From Halopseudomonas maritima (GTDB taxonomy: Bacteria > Pseudomonadota > Gammaproteobacteria > Pseudomonadales > Pseudomonadaceae): 64,000 bases of DNA. The notes under the pieces were generated by a model that was given only the letters and a program-made list of their open reading frames with translations, was not told the origin of the DNA and searched no databases. The stretch lies in contig NZ_CP079801.1 in assembly GCF_021545785.1 (NCBI RefSeq), forward strand, positions 1,054,001 to 1,118,000. The letters are read 5' to 3'. Numbering within the stretch: position 1 is the first letter of the stretch; every line of letters begins with the position of its first letter. A program made the position numbers and the translations under genes. Shown piece after piece: positions 1 through 10,800 of the stretch.

Positions 1-84
1 CTGCAACACCTCCCCAGGCGAGCGCTGACTGCCCTGCCCGTCAGCCGGCACACCCACATCTATAGCGCCGGACTCCGAGACAGT

Positions 85-113
85 TTGCTTTACCTTTCTC
101 ACATAAATAGAAT
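85..113 (+). promoter_or_regulatory. Sigma70-type promoter of the TonB-dependent receptor
   Basis: A -35 element TTGCTT (85-90) and a -10 element TAGAAT (108-113) are separated by 17 bp. The predicted transcription start is near 120, about 57 bases before the receptor ATG. The -10 and start region are covered by the Fur box at 111-129, the usual layout of an iron-repressed promoter. Inferred from sequence only. Confidence 0.5.
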
Positions 114-129
114 GCGAATCCCTCTCATT
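111..129 (+). promoter_or_regulatory. Fur box upstream of the TonB-dependent receptor
   Basis: AATGCGAATCCCTCTCATT matches the palindromic Fur consensus AATGAGAATCATTCTCATT at 16 of 19 positions. It overlaps the predicted -10 element and start site of the receptor gene, so iron-loaded Fur would block transcription. The first 84 bases of the window hold no gene that can be defined; an open frame on the minus strand runs off the left edge without a convincing start. Confidence 0.7.
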
Positions 130-176
130 AGCACAATAAGAATCTGCCAACTCTCGACATTCAGGAAAGCAACGTC

Positions 177-2384
177 ATGTCCCGATTCGCAAATAACCGC
201 TCGACCGGTGCAGTGTGCCCACTCGCACTGGCAGTCCATATGCTGGCCGCCGGGGCCGCCTTCACCGCCACTCCCGCATCGGCACAACAGCCGGAACCAG
301 CACAAACCGAGGAACTGGCGCCCATCACCGTGACTGGCAAGGGTGAGCGTCGCGCCACCACAGAAGGCACAGCCTCCTACACCACCGAGGCCGCTCGCAC
401 CGCCACACCTCTGAGCATGTCACTGCGCGAAACCCCACAGTCGGTCACCGTCGTCACCCAGCAGCGTATTGAAGATCAGGATATGCAAACCATCCTGGAC
501 GTTGTGAACAATACCGTCGGCGTCTCGGTAAACCGTTACGAAACCAGCCGCGCCCAGTTCAACGCCCGCGGTTTTGAAATCAATGCGCTAATGATTGATG
601 GCGTGCCCACCATCTGGGAGCAGCCGTGGAGTTCGGGCGAGATGTTCAGCAGCCTTGCCATGTATGACCGCGTTGAGGTTGTACGCGGCGCCAATGGCCT
701 GATGAGCGGCTCGGGTGACCCATCTGCGTCACTCAACCTGGTGCGCAAGCGCGCCAGTAGCGCTCACACCACCGGCTCACTGGAGGTGAGTGGCGGCACT
801 TGGGACACCTATGGAGTATTGGGTGACGTTGCCTTCGCCCTGAACGACGCTGGCAGCGTAAGGGCCCGCCTGGTAGGAGAGTACAACGATGCTGACAGCT
901 GGATTGACCTGCATACCAATCAGCGCTCAACCCTGTACGGAACCATGGATATCGACCTCACGCCGGATACCACACTCTGGTTTGGCATGAGCCACCAGGA
1001 GAACAAATCCGATTCACCCATGTGGGGCGGCCTGCCGTACTGGTATCACGATGGCAGCAAAACCGACTGGGATCGCTCCAAGACCACCTCGACACACTGG
1101 AGCAAGTGGAACACCACCTACGAAACCCGATTCATCAATCTGGACCACAGCTTCGCCAATGACTGGAACCTGCATCTGGGCTACAACCGGGGCGAGCGCG
1201 ATGGCGAGTCCTATCTGTTCTACGTATATACCTACGCCAGCCAGCCGGGCTCTGCGCCCATCAACACCTATCCTGCGATGTACAAAACGCGCACGGTGCA
1301 AGAGGATTACAGCGTCCGTCTAGATGGCCCCTTCTCGCTGTTCAACCGCGATCATGAGCTGGCGTTCGGCTATATCCATAGCGAACAGAAGTTCGACGCG
1401 GATACCCGCTTTGCCCTGACCGGCTGGGGTGGCATCCCCGACTTCGACAGCTACGAAGGGGATTTCCCGGAACCTACCTGGAGTCCGCTGACCACCTACG
1501 GTGAGGGAGACCTGACCCAGACCGGAGCTTACGCGGCCACGCGACTAAACCTAGCCGATGACCTGAAGCTCATCTTGGGCGTCCGTGACAGTACCTACAA
1601 GAAAAAAGCTGATGACATCTATTCGGACCCGACCAGAACCGACGTTGGTCATGAGCTAACGCCCTACGCTGGCATCATTTATGATCTGAACAACACCTTC
1701 TCGGTGTACGCCAGCTACACCGATATCTTCCAGCCACAAACCGAGCGTGATCGAAACGGGCAGCAAATCGTGCCGATCATTGGCAAAAGCTACGAGGCCG
1801 GCCTGAAAGGTGAGTTCTACGATGGCCGCCTGAACGCGTCGATCGCTGTATTCCGGATTGAGCAAGATAACCTGGCAGCAGATGACCCCACCATCACCTT
1901 CATCCCTGGTACGACTGAGACGGCATACATCGCCAGCGAAGCAACTAGCAAAGGCTTTGAGCTAGAGGTCAACGGTGAGTTGGCCGACGGCTGGAACATC
2001 GGCGCGGGCTACACCCAGTTCAAAATCGAGGACGCAAACGGTGATGCAGCCAACACCCGCTTCCCAACCAAGCTGCTGCGCTCCTTCACAACCTACCAAT
2101 TCCCCGGCGAGTGGAGCCGCCTGACCGTCGGCGGTGGCGTCAACTGGCAGGATGATATCTACACCTACGCACCCAACCCGGCTGGCAACGCCGAAAAGAT
2201 CGAACAGCAGGCGTATGCCCTGGTCAACGCCATGGCGCGTTATCAGATCAGCGACAACCTCGCTGCGCAGGTCAACGCCAACAACCTCACCGATGAGAAG
2301 TACTTCGATATATTCGAGGCGTTCGGTGCTATCACCTACGGCGCGCCGCGCAGCGTAACCCTGTCTGCCAAATACCGCTTCTGA
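177..2384 (+). CDS. TonB-dependent siderophore receptor
   Basis: This 735-residue outer-membrane receptor should import a ferric siderophore using TonB-ExbB-ExbD energy. A signal peptide ends near residue 36 (ASA), followed by a TonB-box-like segment APITVTG (48-54). The plug domain (about 80-192) carries RETPQSVTVVT, IDGVP and VEVVRGANGLMSGSGDPSASLNLVRKR-like features typical of FhuE/FpvA/FoxA-type receptors. The rest is a beta-barrel ending in a terminal Phe (AKYRF). There is no N-terminal STN signalling domain, so FecI/FecR-style surface signalling is unlikely, and no sigma/anti-sigma pair lies next to it. The ATG at 177 has AGGAAAG 7 bases upstream. A Fur box covers the promoter. The ligand cannot be told from sequence. 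The PepSY trio at 15.4-17.8 kb is a likely functional partner. Confidence 0.9.
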   Translation: MSRFANNRSTGAVCPLALAVHMLAAGAAFTATPASAQQPEPAQTEELAPITVTGKGERRATTEGTASYTTEAARTATPLSMSLRETPQSVTVVTQQRIEDQDMQTILDVVNNTVGVSVNRYETSRAQFNARGFEINALMIDGVPTIWEQPWSSGEMFSSLAMYDRVEVVRGANGLMSGSGDPSASLNLVRKRASSAHTTGSLEVSGGTWDTYGVLGDVAFALNDAGSVRARLVGEYNDADSWIDLHTNQRSTLYGTMDIDLTPDTTLWFGMSHQENKSDSPMWGGLPYWYHDGSKTDWDRSKTTSTHWSKWNTTYETRFINLDHSFANDWNLHLGYNRGERDGESYLFYVYTYASQPGSAPINTYPAMYKTRTVQEDYSVRLDGPFSLFNRDHELAFGYIHSEQKFDADTRFALTGWGGIPDFDSYEGDFPEPTWSPLTTYGEGDLTQTGAYAATRLNLADDLKLILGVRDSTYKKKADDIYSDPTRTDVGHELTPYAGIIYDLNNTFSVYASYTDIFQPQTERDRNGQQIVPIIGKSYEAGLKGEFYDGRLNASIAVFRIEQDNLAADDPTITFIPGTTETAYIASEATSKGFELEVNGELADGWNIGAGYTQFKIEDANGDAANTRFPTKLLRSFTTYQFPGEWSRLTVGGGVNWQDDIYTYAPNPAGNAEKIEQQAYALVNAMARYQISDNLAAQVNANNLTDEKYFDIFEAFGAITYGAPRSVTLSAKYRF

Positions 2385-2392
2385 GCACTTTC

Positions 2393-2429
2393 GGCCCCTG
2401 TCGTCCGCCCATCACGGACGGTGGGGGCC
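2393..2429 (+). terminator. Hairpin after the TonB receptor gene, possible terminator
   Basis: Two stacked stems, GGCCCC (2393-2398) with GGGGCC (2424-2429) and CGTCCG (2402-2407) with CGGACG (2415-2420), begin 9 bases after the stop codon. No T-run follows, so this is a stable 3' hairpin rather than a clear intrinsic terminator. Confidence 0.45.
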
Positions 2430-2452
2430 ACCCCTAAAGCAGTGCCTCGTAA

Positions 2453-2486
2453 TGAATTTGTCTCAACAAAAACTGAGAAAGCATCA
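2453..2486 (+). promoter_or_regulatory. Pair of MetR-like boxes upstream of metE
   Basis: TGAATTTGTCTCA (2453-2465) fits the MetR pattern TGAA-N5-TTCA with one mismatch. TGAGAAAGCATCA (2474-2486) fits with two. The boxes start 21 bp apart, two helical turns, the spacing expected for cooperative LysR-type dimers. An AT-rich stretch with a weak -10 (around 2489-2497) lies just downstream. No metR gene is adjacent in this window, so the regulator would act from elsewhere. No cobalamin riboswitch is visible. Confidence 0.4.
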
Positions 2487-2551
2487 ATTTTAATAATCCA
2501 TCTATTCCCCTAGCCTGCCCCTGTACCTTTCCTGAATCGCAGAGGCAGCAC

Positions 2552-4843
2552 ATGGCACGCATCCACAACCTGGGGTTTCCCCGCATCGGCGCTCGCCGAG
2601 AACTGAAATTGGCCCTTGAGTCCTACTGGAAAAATCAATCATCCCGCGACGAACTGAAGGCGGCGGCGGCAGCCTTGCGCCAGCGTCACTGGGCCGAGCA
2701 GGCCGAACTGGACCTGGTGCCGGTGGGCGATTTCTCCTTCTACGACCAGGTGCTGGACATGAGCTTCACCCTGGGCAACCTGCCCGAGCGGGTGCGTGAC
2801 TTTCATGGCAATGAGCTGGACAACTACTTCCGTGTGGCCCGTGGCCGCTCTGCGCAGTCGGCTGAAGAGCACGCCCAGTGTTGCGGCGGTGTCGCCGCTG
2901 GCGAGATGACCAAATGGTTCGACACCAACTACCACTATATTGTCCCGGAGTTCACCAAAGACACCGCGTTCAGCCTGAACGCCTCAAGGCTGATCGAGCA
3001 ACTGCGCGAAGCCAAGGCGCAGAACGTCGCCGCCAAGCCAGTCATCATCGGCCCACTCACCTATCTGGCGCTGGGCAAGGAAAAGGACGAGTCCAACCGC
3101 TTTGCGCTGCTGCCGCGCCTGTTGCCCGTCTACCTTGAGCTGCTTAACAGGCTGGCGGCCGAGGGTGTGGAGTGGGTACAGATCGACGAGCCCATTCTGG
3201 TCACTGAATTGCCCAGCGAACTGAGTGCCGCCTGCGAGAACGCCTACCAGGCCCTGGCTGCCGCGCCAGTTAACCTCTTGCTGGCCACCTATTTTGGCCG
3301 TCTGGAGGAGAATCTGCCGCTCGTCGCCCGTCTGCCGGTCGCCGGCGTGCATCTGGACGCCGTCAACGCGGCCGACGAGGTTGATACCCTGATCACGCAG
3401 CTACCGCAGGATCGCGTGTTGTCGCTTGGGGTGATCAACGGCCGCAATATCTGGAAGACCGACCTGAATGCCGCGCTGCGATGGCTCGAACCCATTGCGG
3501 GAGTACTGGGCGAACGTCTGTGGATTGCACCCTCCTGCTCGTTGCTACACGTGCCAGTGGACTTGGCCAGCGAGCAGGCGCTGGATACTGAGATCGCCCG
3601 TTGGCTGGCCTTTGCCCTGCAGAAGCTGGACGAGCTGCGCATTCTTGGCGCGGCGCTGAATCAGGGCCGCAGCAGCGTGGCCGAGGAACTGGCCAACAAC
3701 CAGGCAAGCATCGACAGCCGTCGACGCTCGCCGCGCGTCACCAACCCTGCCGTGCAGGCCGCTGTTGCTGCTATCGACGACCACCTGGGCAAACGCCAAA
3801 GCCCCTACGCAGAACGAGCGGCCAAGCAAGCTGCCCTGCTCAAACTGCCGCCATTCCCGACCACCACCATCGGCTCCTTCCCGCAGACCGCAGAGATCCG
3901 CCAGGCGCGCCGCCAGTTCAAGTCAGGTGAGCTGGATGAGACCGGCTACACGCAGGCCATGCAGGCCGAAATCGCCCACTGCGTGCGCGAGCAGGAGGCG
4001 CTGGGGCTGGACGTGCTGGTGCACGGCGAGCCGGAGCGCAACGACATGGTCGAGTACTTTGGCGAGCAACTCAGCGGTTACGCCTTCAGCCAGTTTGGCT
4101 GGGTGCAGTCTTACGGCTCACGCTGCGTCAAACCGCCGATTCTGTTTGGCGATATCAGCCGCCCACGTGCGATGACCGTAAACTGGATTACCTACGCCCA
4201 GTCGCTGACCGACAAGCCGATGAAAGGCATGCTGACCGGCCCGGTGACCATCCTCAACTGGTCGTTCGTGCGCGATGATCAGCCACGCTCGGTCAGCTGC
4301 CAGCAGTTGGCCCTGGCCATGCGTGAAGAGGTTCTGGACCTGGAACAAGCCGGCGTGCGCATTATCCAGATCGACGAAGCGGCGCTGCGCGAGGGGTTGC
4401 CGCTGCGCCGCACGCAATGGCAGGCGTACCTGGACTGGGCGGTGGAGTGCTTCCGTATCACCGCCAACGGTGTTGCCGATGAAACCCAGATTCACACCCA
4501 TATGTGCTACTCGGAGTTCAATGACATCATCCAGTCAATCGCCGCGATGGATGCCGACGTCATCACCATCGAAACCTCACGCTCGGACATGGAGCTGCTG
4601 GATGCCTTCAAGCACTTCCAGTACCCGAACGAGATCGGTCCCGGTGTGTACGACATCCATTCACCGAACATCCCGACGCAGGCCTACATGGCCAACTTGC
4701 TGAGTCTGGCTGCCGAGCGCGTGCCGGCCGAGCGCCTGTGGGTCAACCCGGACTGCGGGCTGAAAACCCGTCAGTGGGCTGAGGTAACGCCTGCATTGGG
4801 CAACATGGTTGCGACGGCCAGAGCGCTGCGCGCCAACTGCTGA
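2552..4843 (+). CDS. metE: Cobalamin-independent methionine synthase
   Basis: MetE transfers a methyl group from 5-methyltetrahydropteroyltri-glutamate to homocysteine, the last step of methionine synthesis, in the cytoplasm. At 763 residues it has the full two-domain length of the family. The N-terminus (ARIHNLGFPRIGARRELK) is the typical MetE start. The catalytic zinc ligands are all present: His650 and Cys652 in HTHMCYSEF, Glu674 in TIETSRSD and Cys735 in NPDCGLKTR. The ATG at 2552 follows an AGAGGC ribosome-binding site. Two MetR-like boxes upstream suggest homocysteine-responsive activation. It appears monocistronic, with a hairpin after it. Confidence 0.97.
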   Translation: MARIHNLGFPRIGARRELKLALESYWKNQSSRDELKAAAAALRQRHWAEQAELDLVPVGDFSFYDQVLDMSFTLGNLPERVRDFHGNELDNYFRVARGRSAQSAEEHAQCCGGVAAGEMTKWFDTNYHYIVPEFTKDTAFSLNASRLIEQLREAKAQNVAAKPVIIGPLTYLALGKEKDESNRFALLPRLLPVYLELLNRLAAEGVEWVQIDEPILVTELPSELSAACENAYQALAAAPVNLLLATYFGRLEENLPLVARLPVAGVHLDAVNAADEVDTLITQLPQDRVLSLGVINGRNIWKTDLNAALRWLEPIAGVLGERLWIAPSCSLLHVPVDLASEQALDTEIARWLAFALQKLDELRILGAALNQGRSSVAEELANNQASIDSRRRSPRVTNPAVQAAVAAIDDHLGKRQSPYAERAAKQAALLKLPPFPTTTIGSFPQTAEIRQARRQFKSGELDETGYTQAMQAEIAHCVREQEALGLDVLVHGEPERNDMVEYFGEQLSGYAFSQFGWVQSYGSRCVKPPILFGDISRPRAMTVNWITYAQSLTDKPMKGMLTGPVTILNWSFVRDDQPRSVSCQQLALAMREEVLDLEQAGVRIIQIDEAALREGLPLRRTQWQAYLDWAVECFRITANGVADETQIHTHMCYSEFNDIIQSIAAMDADVITIETSRSDMELLDAFKHFQYPNEIGPGVYDIHSPNIPTQAYMANLLSLAAERVPAERLWVNPDCGLKTRQWAEVTPALGNMVATARALRANC

Positions 4844-4851
4844 TGCAGCGG

Positions 4852-4880
4852 CCGGGTGGTGCAACGCCGCCCGGTCTCTT
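4852..4880 (+). terminator. Intrinsic terminator candidate after metE
   Basis: An 8-bp stem, CCGGGTGG (4852-4859) with CCGCCCGG (4867-4874, one G-U pair), closes a 7-base loop and is followed by the T-rich tract TCTCTT. It begins 8 bases after the metE stop. Confidence 0.55.
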
Positions 4881-4883
4881 GAT

Positions 4884-4902
4884 AATGATAACTGGTTGCA
4901 TT
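4884..4902 (+). promoter_or_regulatory. Degenerate Fur box upstream of fumC
   Basis: The overlapping segment GATAATGATAACTGGTTGC (4881-4899) matches GATAATGATAATCATTATC at 13 of 19 positions, with a perfect left half. In Pseudomonas aeruginosa the class II fumarase gene fumC1 is known to be Fur-regulated, which makes this weak match more credible. A promoter is less clear here: TTGATA at 4879-4884 is a possible -35 without a good -10. Confidence 0.4.
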
Positions 4903-5010
4903 ACCGTCTGAACGCTTGCCGCGCCCACCGCGCCCAAGCGTACACTAGACCCGGCAGCGGCTTTTCACTCTCCTGCATCACGCTGCCCCCAGAACCAGGA
5001 GCGCAGCACG

Positions 5011-6387
<1,377 letters not shown>

Positions 6388-6394
6388 GGCCCTG

Positions 6395-6423
6395 CGCGAT
6401 CAGGCATCGAACGCCTGATCGCG
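6395..6423. terminator. Hairpin between convergent fumC and opmB
   Basis: A perfect 11-bp inverted repeat, CGCGATCAGGC (6395-6405) and GCCTGATCGCG (6413-6423), closes a 7-base loop exactly between the stops of two convergent genes. It has no long T-run, but its position supports bidirectional termination. Confidence 0.6.
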
Positions 6424-6430
6424 TCTCAGG

Positions 6431-7849
6431 TTATTCCTGCGGCCGCTCAGCTGCCGCGCCCACATCATCACCCACTGCCCAGGCACCACCGATGCTGGCG
6501 GCGAGCTGCGCAGCGGCAGCAAGTTGCGCGCTGGTGACGCTAACCTGACCGCGCTTGGCGTTGAGCGTGGTGTTCTGCGCGATGGCCACCTCAAGATAGG
6601 ACACCAGGCCCGATTGATAGCGGTTGGTGATCACCCGCTCGTTTTCCTCCGCCAGGCTCACCAGCTTGTCTTGCTGTACCGCTTTCTCACGCAGAATCGC
6701 GGTCGTCGCGAGTGCATTTTCCACCTCGGTCAATGCATCCAATACCGTCTGACGGTAGGCAGCAACCTGCTCGTCATAGCGCGCATAGGCAAGGTCTCGC
6801 GCCGCGCTGCGTGCGCCTCCATCAAACAACGTCTGGGCCAGACTCGGCCCGACCGACCAGAAGCGCACCGGCGCATTCCACAGGTCACTGATCGATTCAC
6901 CGCTGACGCCACCGCTGGCGCCCAGACTGATAGTCGGCAGCCAGGCGGTAACGGCCACCCCGATGTCGGCATTGGCGGCGGCCACGCCGCGCTCGGCAGA
7001 CACCACATCAGGACGCCGAGCAATCAACTCGCTGGGCAGCTGGGCTGGAATCTGCGGCACCACTGGCAGGCGGTCGTCCGCTGCCGACTCAAAGGACGAC
7101 GGCGCCCTGCCGAGCAGCGCCGCCAGGGTGTTTTCTTCAATCGCCCGTTGGGCCTCAAGGTCGTACAAGTCACTGCGCAGCGATTGCAGCTGGGTTTCTG
7201 CCTGAATCACGTCGGCTCGCGAGACGATACCGGCGTCGTATTGGTTGCGCGTCAGCTGGGTTGAGCGCTCCGAGGATGACAGCGTCTGCTGCAGGATGCG
7301 CTGCTGCACGTCCAGAGCGCGCAGGTTGACGTAACTGTTGACCACCGCCAGCTGAATCGACAGCCGGGCGGCCGCCAGATCAGCAGCACTGGCATCCAGC
7401 GCTGCGGTTGAAGACTCCACCTGCCGCCGTACCCGCCCCCACAAGTCCAGCTCCCAGCTGATCCCCAGCTGGGCGCGGCTGCTGTCGGTGGTGGCGCTGT
7501 CGCTACCGCCACTGCGGCTGGTATCCAGTGCGGCGCTCAGGGTCGGCATATAGTCGGCGCTGCTTGCCCGGCGCTGGGCGAGGGCAGCGCGATAACGCGC
7601 GGTGGCCTGGGCGAGGGTCAGGTTGTTGGCGTTGGCCTCCACCACCAGCGCGCTCAGCTCGGCGTCGGCAAAGGCCTCCCACCAGGCACCACTGTCGGCC
7701 CAGGCCTTGGCTGGTAATGGTTGCCAGCCCTGGTCGTACTTGAGCACCAGCGGCTGGACGATGGCCGGTTGACGGTAATCCGGCCCCATGGTGCAACCAG
7801 CCAGGGCGGCGGCAAGCAGGACGGTAGACGTTAACAGCGAAGGCTTCAT
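6431..7849 (-). CDS. opmB: RND efflux outer-membrane lipoprotein (OpmB-like)
   Basis: This is the outer-membrane channel of a tripartite efflux pump, OprM/NodT family. The signal sequence ends in a lipobox LAGC with acylated Cys19. It is followed by the MGPDYRQP motif common to these factors and two repeats of the TolC-like alpha-hairpin fold (GISWELDLWGR and VGPSLAQTLFDGG regions). I chose the ATG at 7849, giving 472 residues, over an in-frame TTG at 7858; it lies 16 bases after the muxC stop. It is the last gene of the mux operon, the same order as muxABC-opmB in P. aeruginosa. The name rests on operon order plus family, not on alignment. Confidence 0.88.
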   Translation of the reverse strand: MKPSLLTSTVLLAAALAGCTMGPDYRQPAIVQPLVLKYDQGWQPLPAKAWADSGAWWEAFADAELSALVVEANANNLTLAQATARYRAALAQRRASSADYMPTLSAALDTSRSGGSDSATTDSSRAQLGISWELDLWGRVRRQVESSTAALDASAADLAAARLSIQLAVVNSYVNLRALDVQQRILQQTLSSSERSTQLTRNQYDAGIVSRADVIQAETQLQSLRSDLYDLEAQRAIEENTLAALLGRAPSSFESAADDRLPVVPQIPAQLPSELIARRPDVVSAERGVAAANADIGVAVTAWLPTISLGASGGVSGESISDLWNAPVRFWSVGPSLAQTLFDGGARSAARDLAYARYDEQVAAYRQTVLDALTEVENALATTAILREKAVQQDKLVSLAEENERVITNRYQSGLVSYLEVAIAQNTTLNAKRGQVSVTSAQLAAAAQLAASIGGAWAVGDDVGAAAERPQE

Positions 7850-7865
7850 GGGCAGCAACCGGTGT

Positions 7866-10800
7866 TCAGACAGAGGATTCGGAAGGATGAGCCTGCGCCC
7901 GGCGGCGCAACACGCGCTGGCGCAGGTTTTCCAGATACAGGTACACCGCCGGGGTGGTGTAGAGGGTCAGCAGCTGGCTAAGCGCCAAGCCGCCAAAAAT
8001 GGTCATACCCAGCGGGCGACGCATTTCTGCGCCCTCGCCAAAGCCCATGATCAACGGCACGGCGCCGAGCATGCCGGCCAGATTGGTCATCAGGATCGGA
8101 CGCAGACGCAGCAGCGCCGCCCGCTCGATGGCCTGACGCGGCGCCAGGCCATCGCGACGCTGCAGTTCCAGGGCAAAGTCGATCATCATGATGGCGTTTT
8201 TCATCACGATGCCAATCAGCAAAAACAGGCCAAGCATCGCGATCAGGCTGAGATTCTGGCCGCCAAATTTAAGCGCCAGCAACGCGCCCAGCCCGGCCGG
8301 CGGCAGCGTGGACAGAATGGTCAGCGGGTGCAAGGTGCTCTCGTACAGCACACCCAGCACCAGGTAAACCGCGAGCAACACCACCACAAACACCCAGGGG
8401 TCGAGCACGGTGCCGAAGTCGTTGGCCGAGGGTGGCGCCAGGTGCACCGAGCTGGGCAGCATGACCTCGTTGAGGATCTGTTCAATCGCCTCACGTGCCT
8501 GGATATCGGTCACCCCGTCGGGCAGCGCGTAGCCAATGCCCATGGAGGCAAACTGACCTTCGTGGCGAATGCGGTCCTCGGACATGCCGTAGTCCCAGGT
8601 CGCGAAGGTGGAGAACGGCACCCGCTGACCGTCGCTGGTCAGCGCCTCGAGCTGCGCGAGCACCTCGGGGCTTTCCGTATAGCGCGGCGCCAGCTCCATG
8701 ACCACCCGATACTGGTTAAGCTCGTCATACAAGGTGGCGACCTGGCGCTGCGAGAAAGAGTTGTTCAAGACCGAGGCAATGGTTTGCATATCCACCCCCA
8801 GCCGCCGTGCCGCCTCGCGGTCGATATTCAGCACCACCTGACGTGCTTCATCGCTGTCCATGGAGTCAACATCGGTCAGCAGCGGGCTTTGTTCCATTGC
8901 CTGTGCCACCGTGCGCGACCACTGTTTCAGCGCCTCCAGCGAATCCGAGCGCAGCAGCACTTCGTACTCGCTGCGCCGGAACGGCGGGCGGAAGAACAGA
9001 TCCTGCTCAACCATCATAAACATCATGATGCCCGGTATCTGTGGTGCACCTGCGCGCAGGCGCTCCACCACTTCCTGCGCCGACACATTGCGCTCGGACA
9101 GGGGCTTGAGCTTGATCGACAGCTGGGTATTGGTCAGCCCACGGTCGCCACCGGAGGTGCCGGTCAGGTCCGCCACCGCCGGGTCCTGCAGGATGTACTG
9201 CCGGTAGGCCTCGATCTTTGGCTGCATCACCTGAAACGACAGACCGTCATCGCCGCGCAAGAAGCCGTTGATCTGGCCGCTGTCCTGCTGCGGCAACGAC
9301 TCCTCCGGCAGGTTTGCGATCAGATAACCGCTACTGCCAATGGCTCCCAGCAGCAACACAATGGCCAGCGGGCGAAAGCGCAACAGCCAGTGCAGCGAGC
9401 GCACATAGCCACGGTGCAGGCTGGCAAACAGCGAGTCCTGGTCATCCTCTGCCGCCACCGGCTGCTGGCCCGGCTTGAGCCAGAGGGCGCATAGCGCTGG
9501 CGTCAGGGTCAGCGATACCAGCAGCGAAATCAGCATGGCCGCCACCAGGGTAATGGAGAACTCCTGGAACAACTGCTGAATCAGCCCGCCCAGCAACAGG
9601 ATGGAAGCAAACACCACCGCCAGCGCCAGGGTCATGGCAATCAGGGTAAAACGCAGTTCACGGGCACTGCGTGCCGCAGCCTGCATCGGCGACAGGCCGT
9701 TGGCCATGTGCCGCTGGACGTTTTCCAGCACCACAATGGCATCATCCACCACCAGCCCGGCGCCAACGATCAGCGCCATCAGCGACAGGTTGTTGAGCGA
9801 AAAGCCGCACAGATACATGACGACAAAACTGCCGATCAGCGACACCGGAATCGCCGTCGAGGGGATCAGCGCAGCGCGCAGGTTACCGAGGAACAGCCAA
9901 ACCACCAGCACCACCAGCAGGGAGGCGAGCAGCAGGGAAATTTGCGCCTCGCGCAGTGTGGCGCGAATGACCGGAGAACGGTCACTGATAACGGTCAGTT
10001 CGGCGTCGGCCGGAATCAGGTTGTACAGCTGCGGCAGCCGCTCGCGGATGTTGTCCACGGTTTCTACGATGTTCGCGCCGCTCTGCCGGCTCACGCTGAG
10101 AATGACCGCGGCCTTGTCGTTGTGAAAACCGGCGCTGTAGCGGTTCTCGACCGAATCGGTGACCTGCGCGACGTCGCCCAGGCGCACGGCGGCGCCATCC
10201 TGGTAACGGACAATCAGGCTACGGTAGGCTGCGGCAGTGCGCAGCGCCTCACTGGTCTGCACCTGCCAGCGGTGACTGCCCTCCTCGATCACGCCCATCG
10301 GCCGCAGCGCGTTGCTGTTGGAGATGGCGGTCCGCACCTCGTCCAGCGAAATGCCGTAGTGCAGCAAGGCGCCAGCATCCAACTGCACGCGCACCGCCGG
10401 CAGTGAGGCACCACCGACACTGACTTCACCGACGCCGGAAATCTGCGCTATTTTCTGCGCCAGAATGGTTGAGCCAATGTCATACAGTTCACTCGGCGAG
10501 AGGTTGGAGGAACTGAGTGCCAGCCCCATAACCGGCGCCTGCGACGGATCAATCTTGTGGTACTCGGGGTTGCCCGGCATGCCCGCGGGCAAATCACCAC
10601 GCACGGCGTTAATGGCGGCCTGCACTTCCCGCGCCGCCTCGTTCAGGTCACGGTCCAACTCAAAGGCCAAGGCCACCTGGGCAGACCCCTGGTTGGATGA
10701 GGATGAGATTTCGGTCACCCCGGAGATGGCCCCCAGGGCGCGTTCCAAGGGCGTTGCCACGGTGGTAGCCATGCTTTGCGGACTGGCACCCGGCAAGCTG

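Noticed and set aside
1..102. A minus-strand open frame running off the left edge, with a possible GTG start at 102
   Set aside because: It has no ribosome-binding site, would start inside the receptor promoter, and only about 34 codons are visible.
2430..2551. Cobalamin riboswitch upstream of metE
   Set aside because: The gap is too short and no B12-box-like sequence is visible; MetR-like boxes explain the region better.
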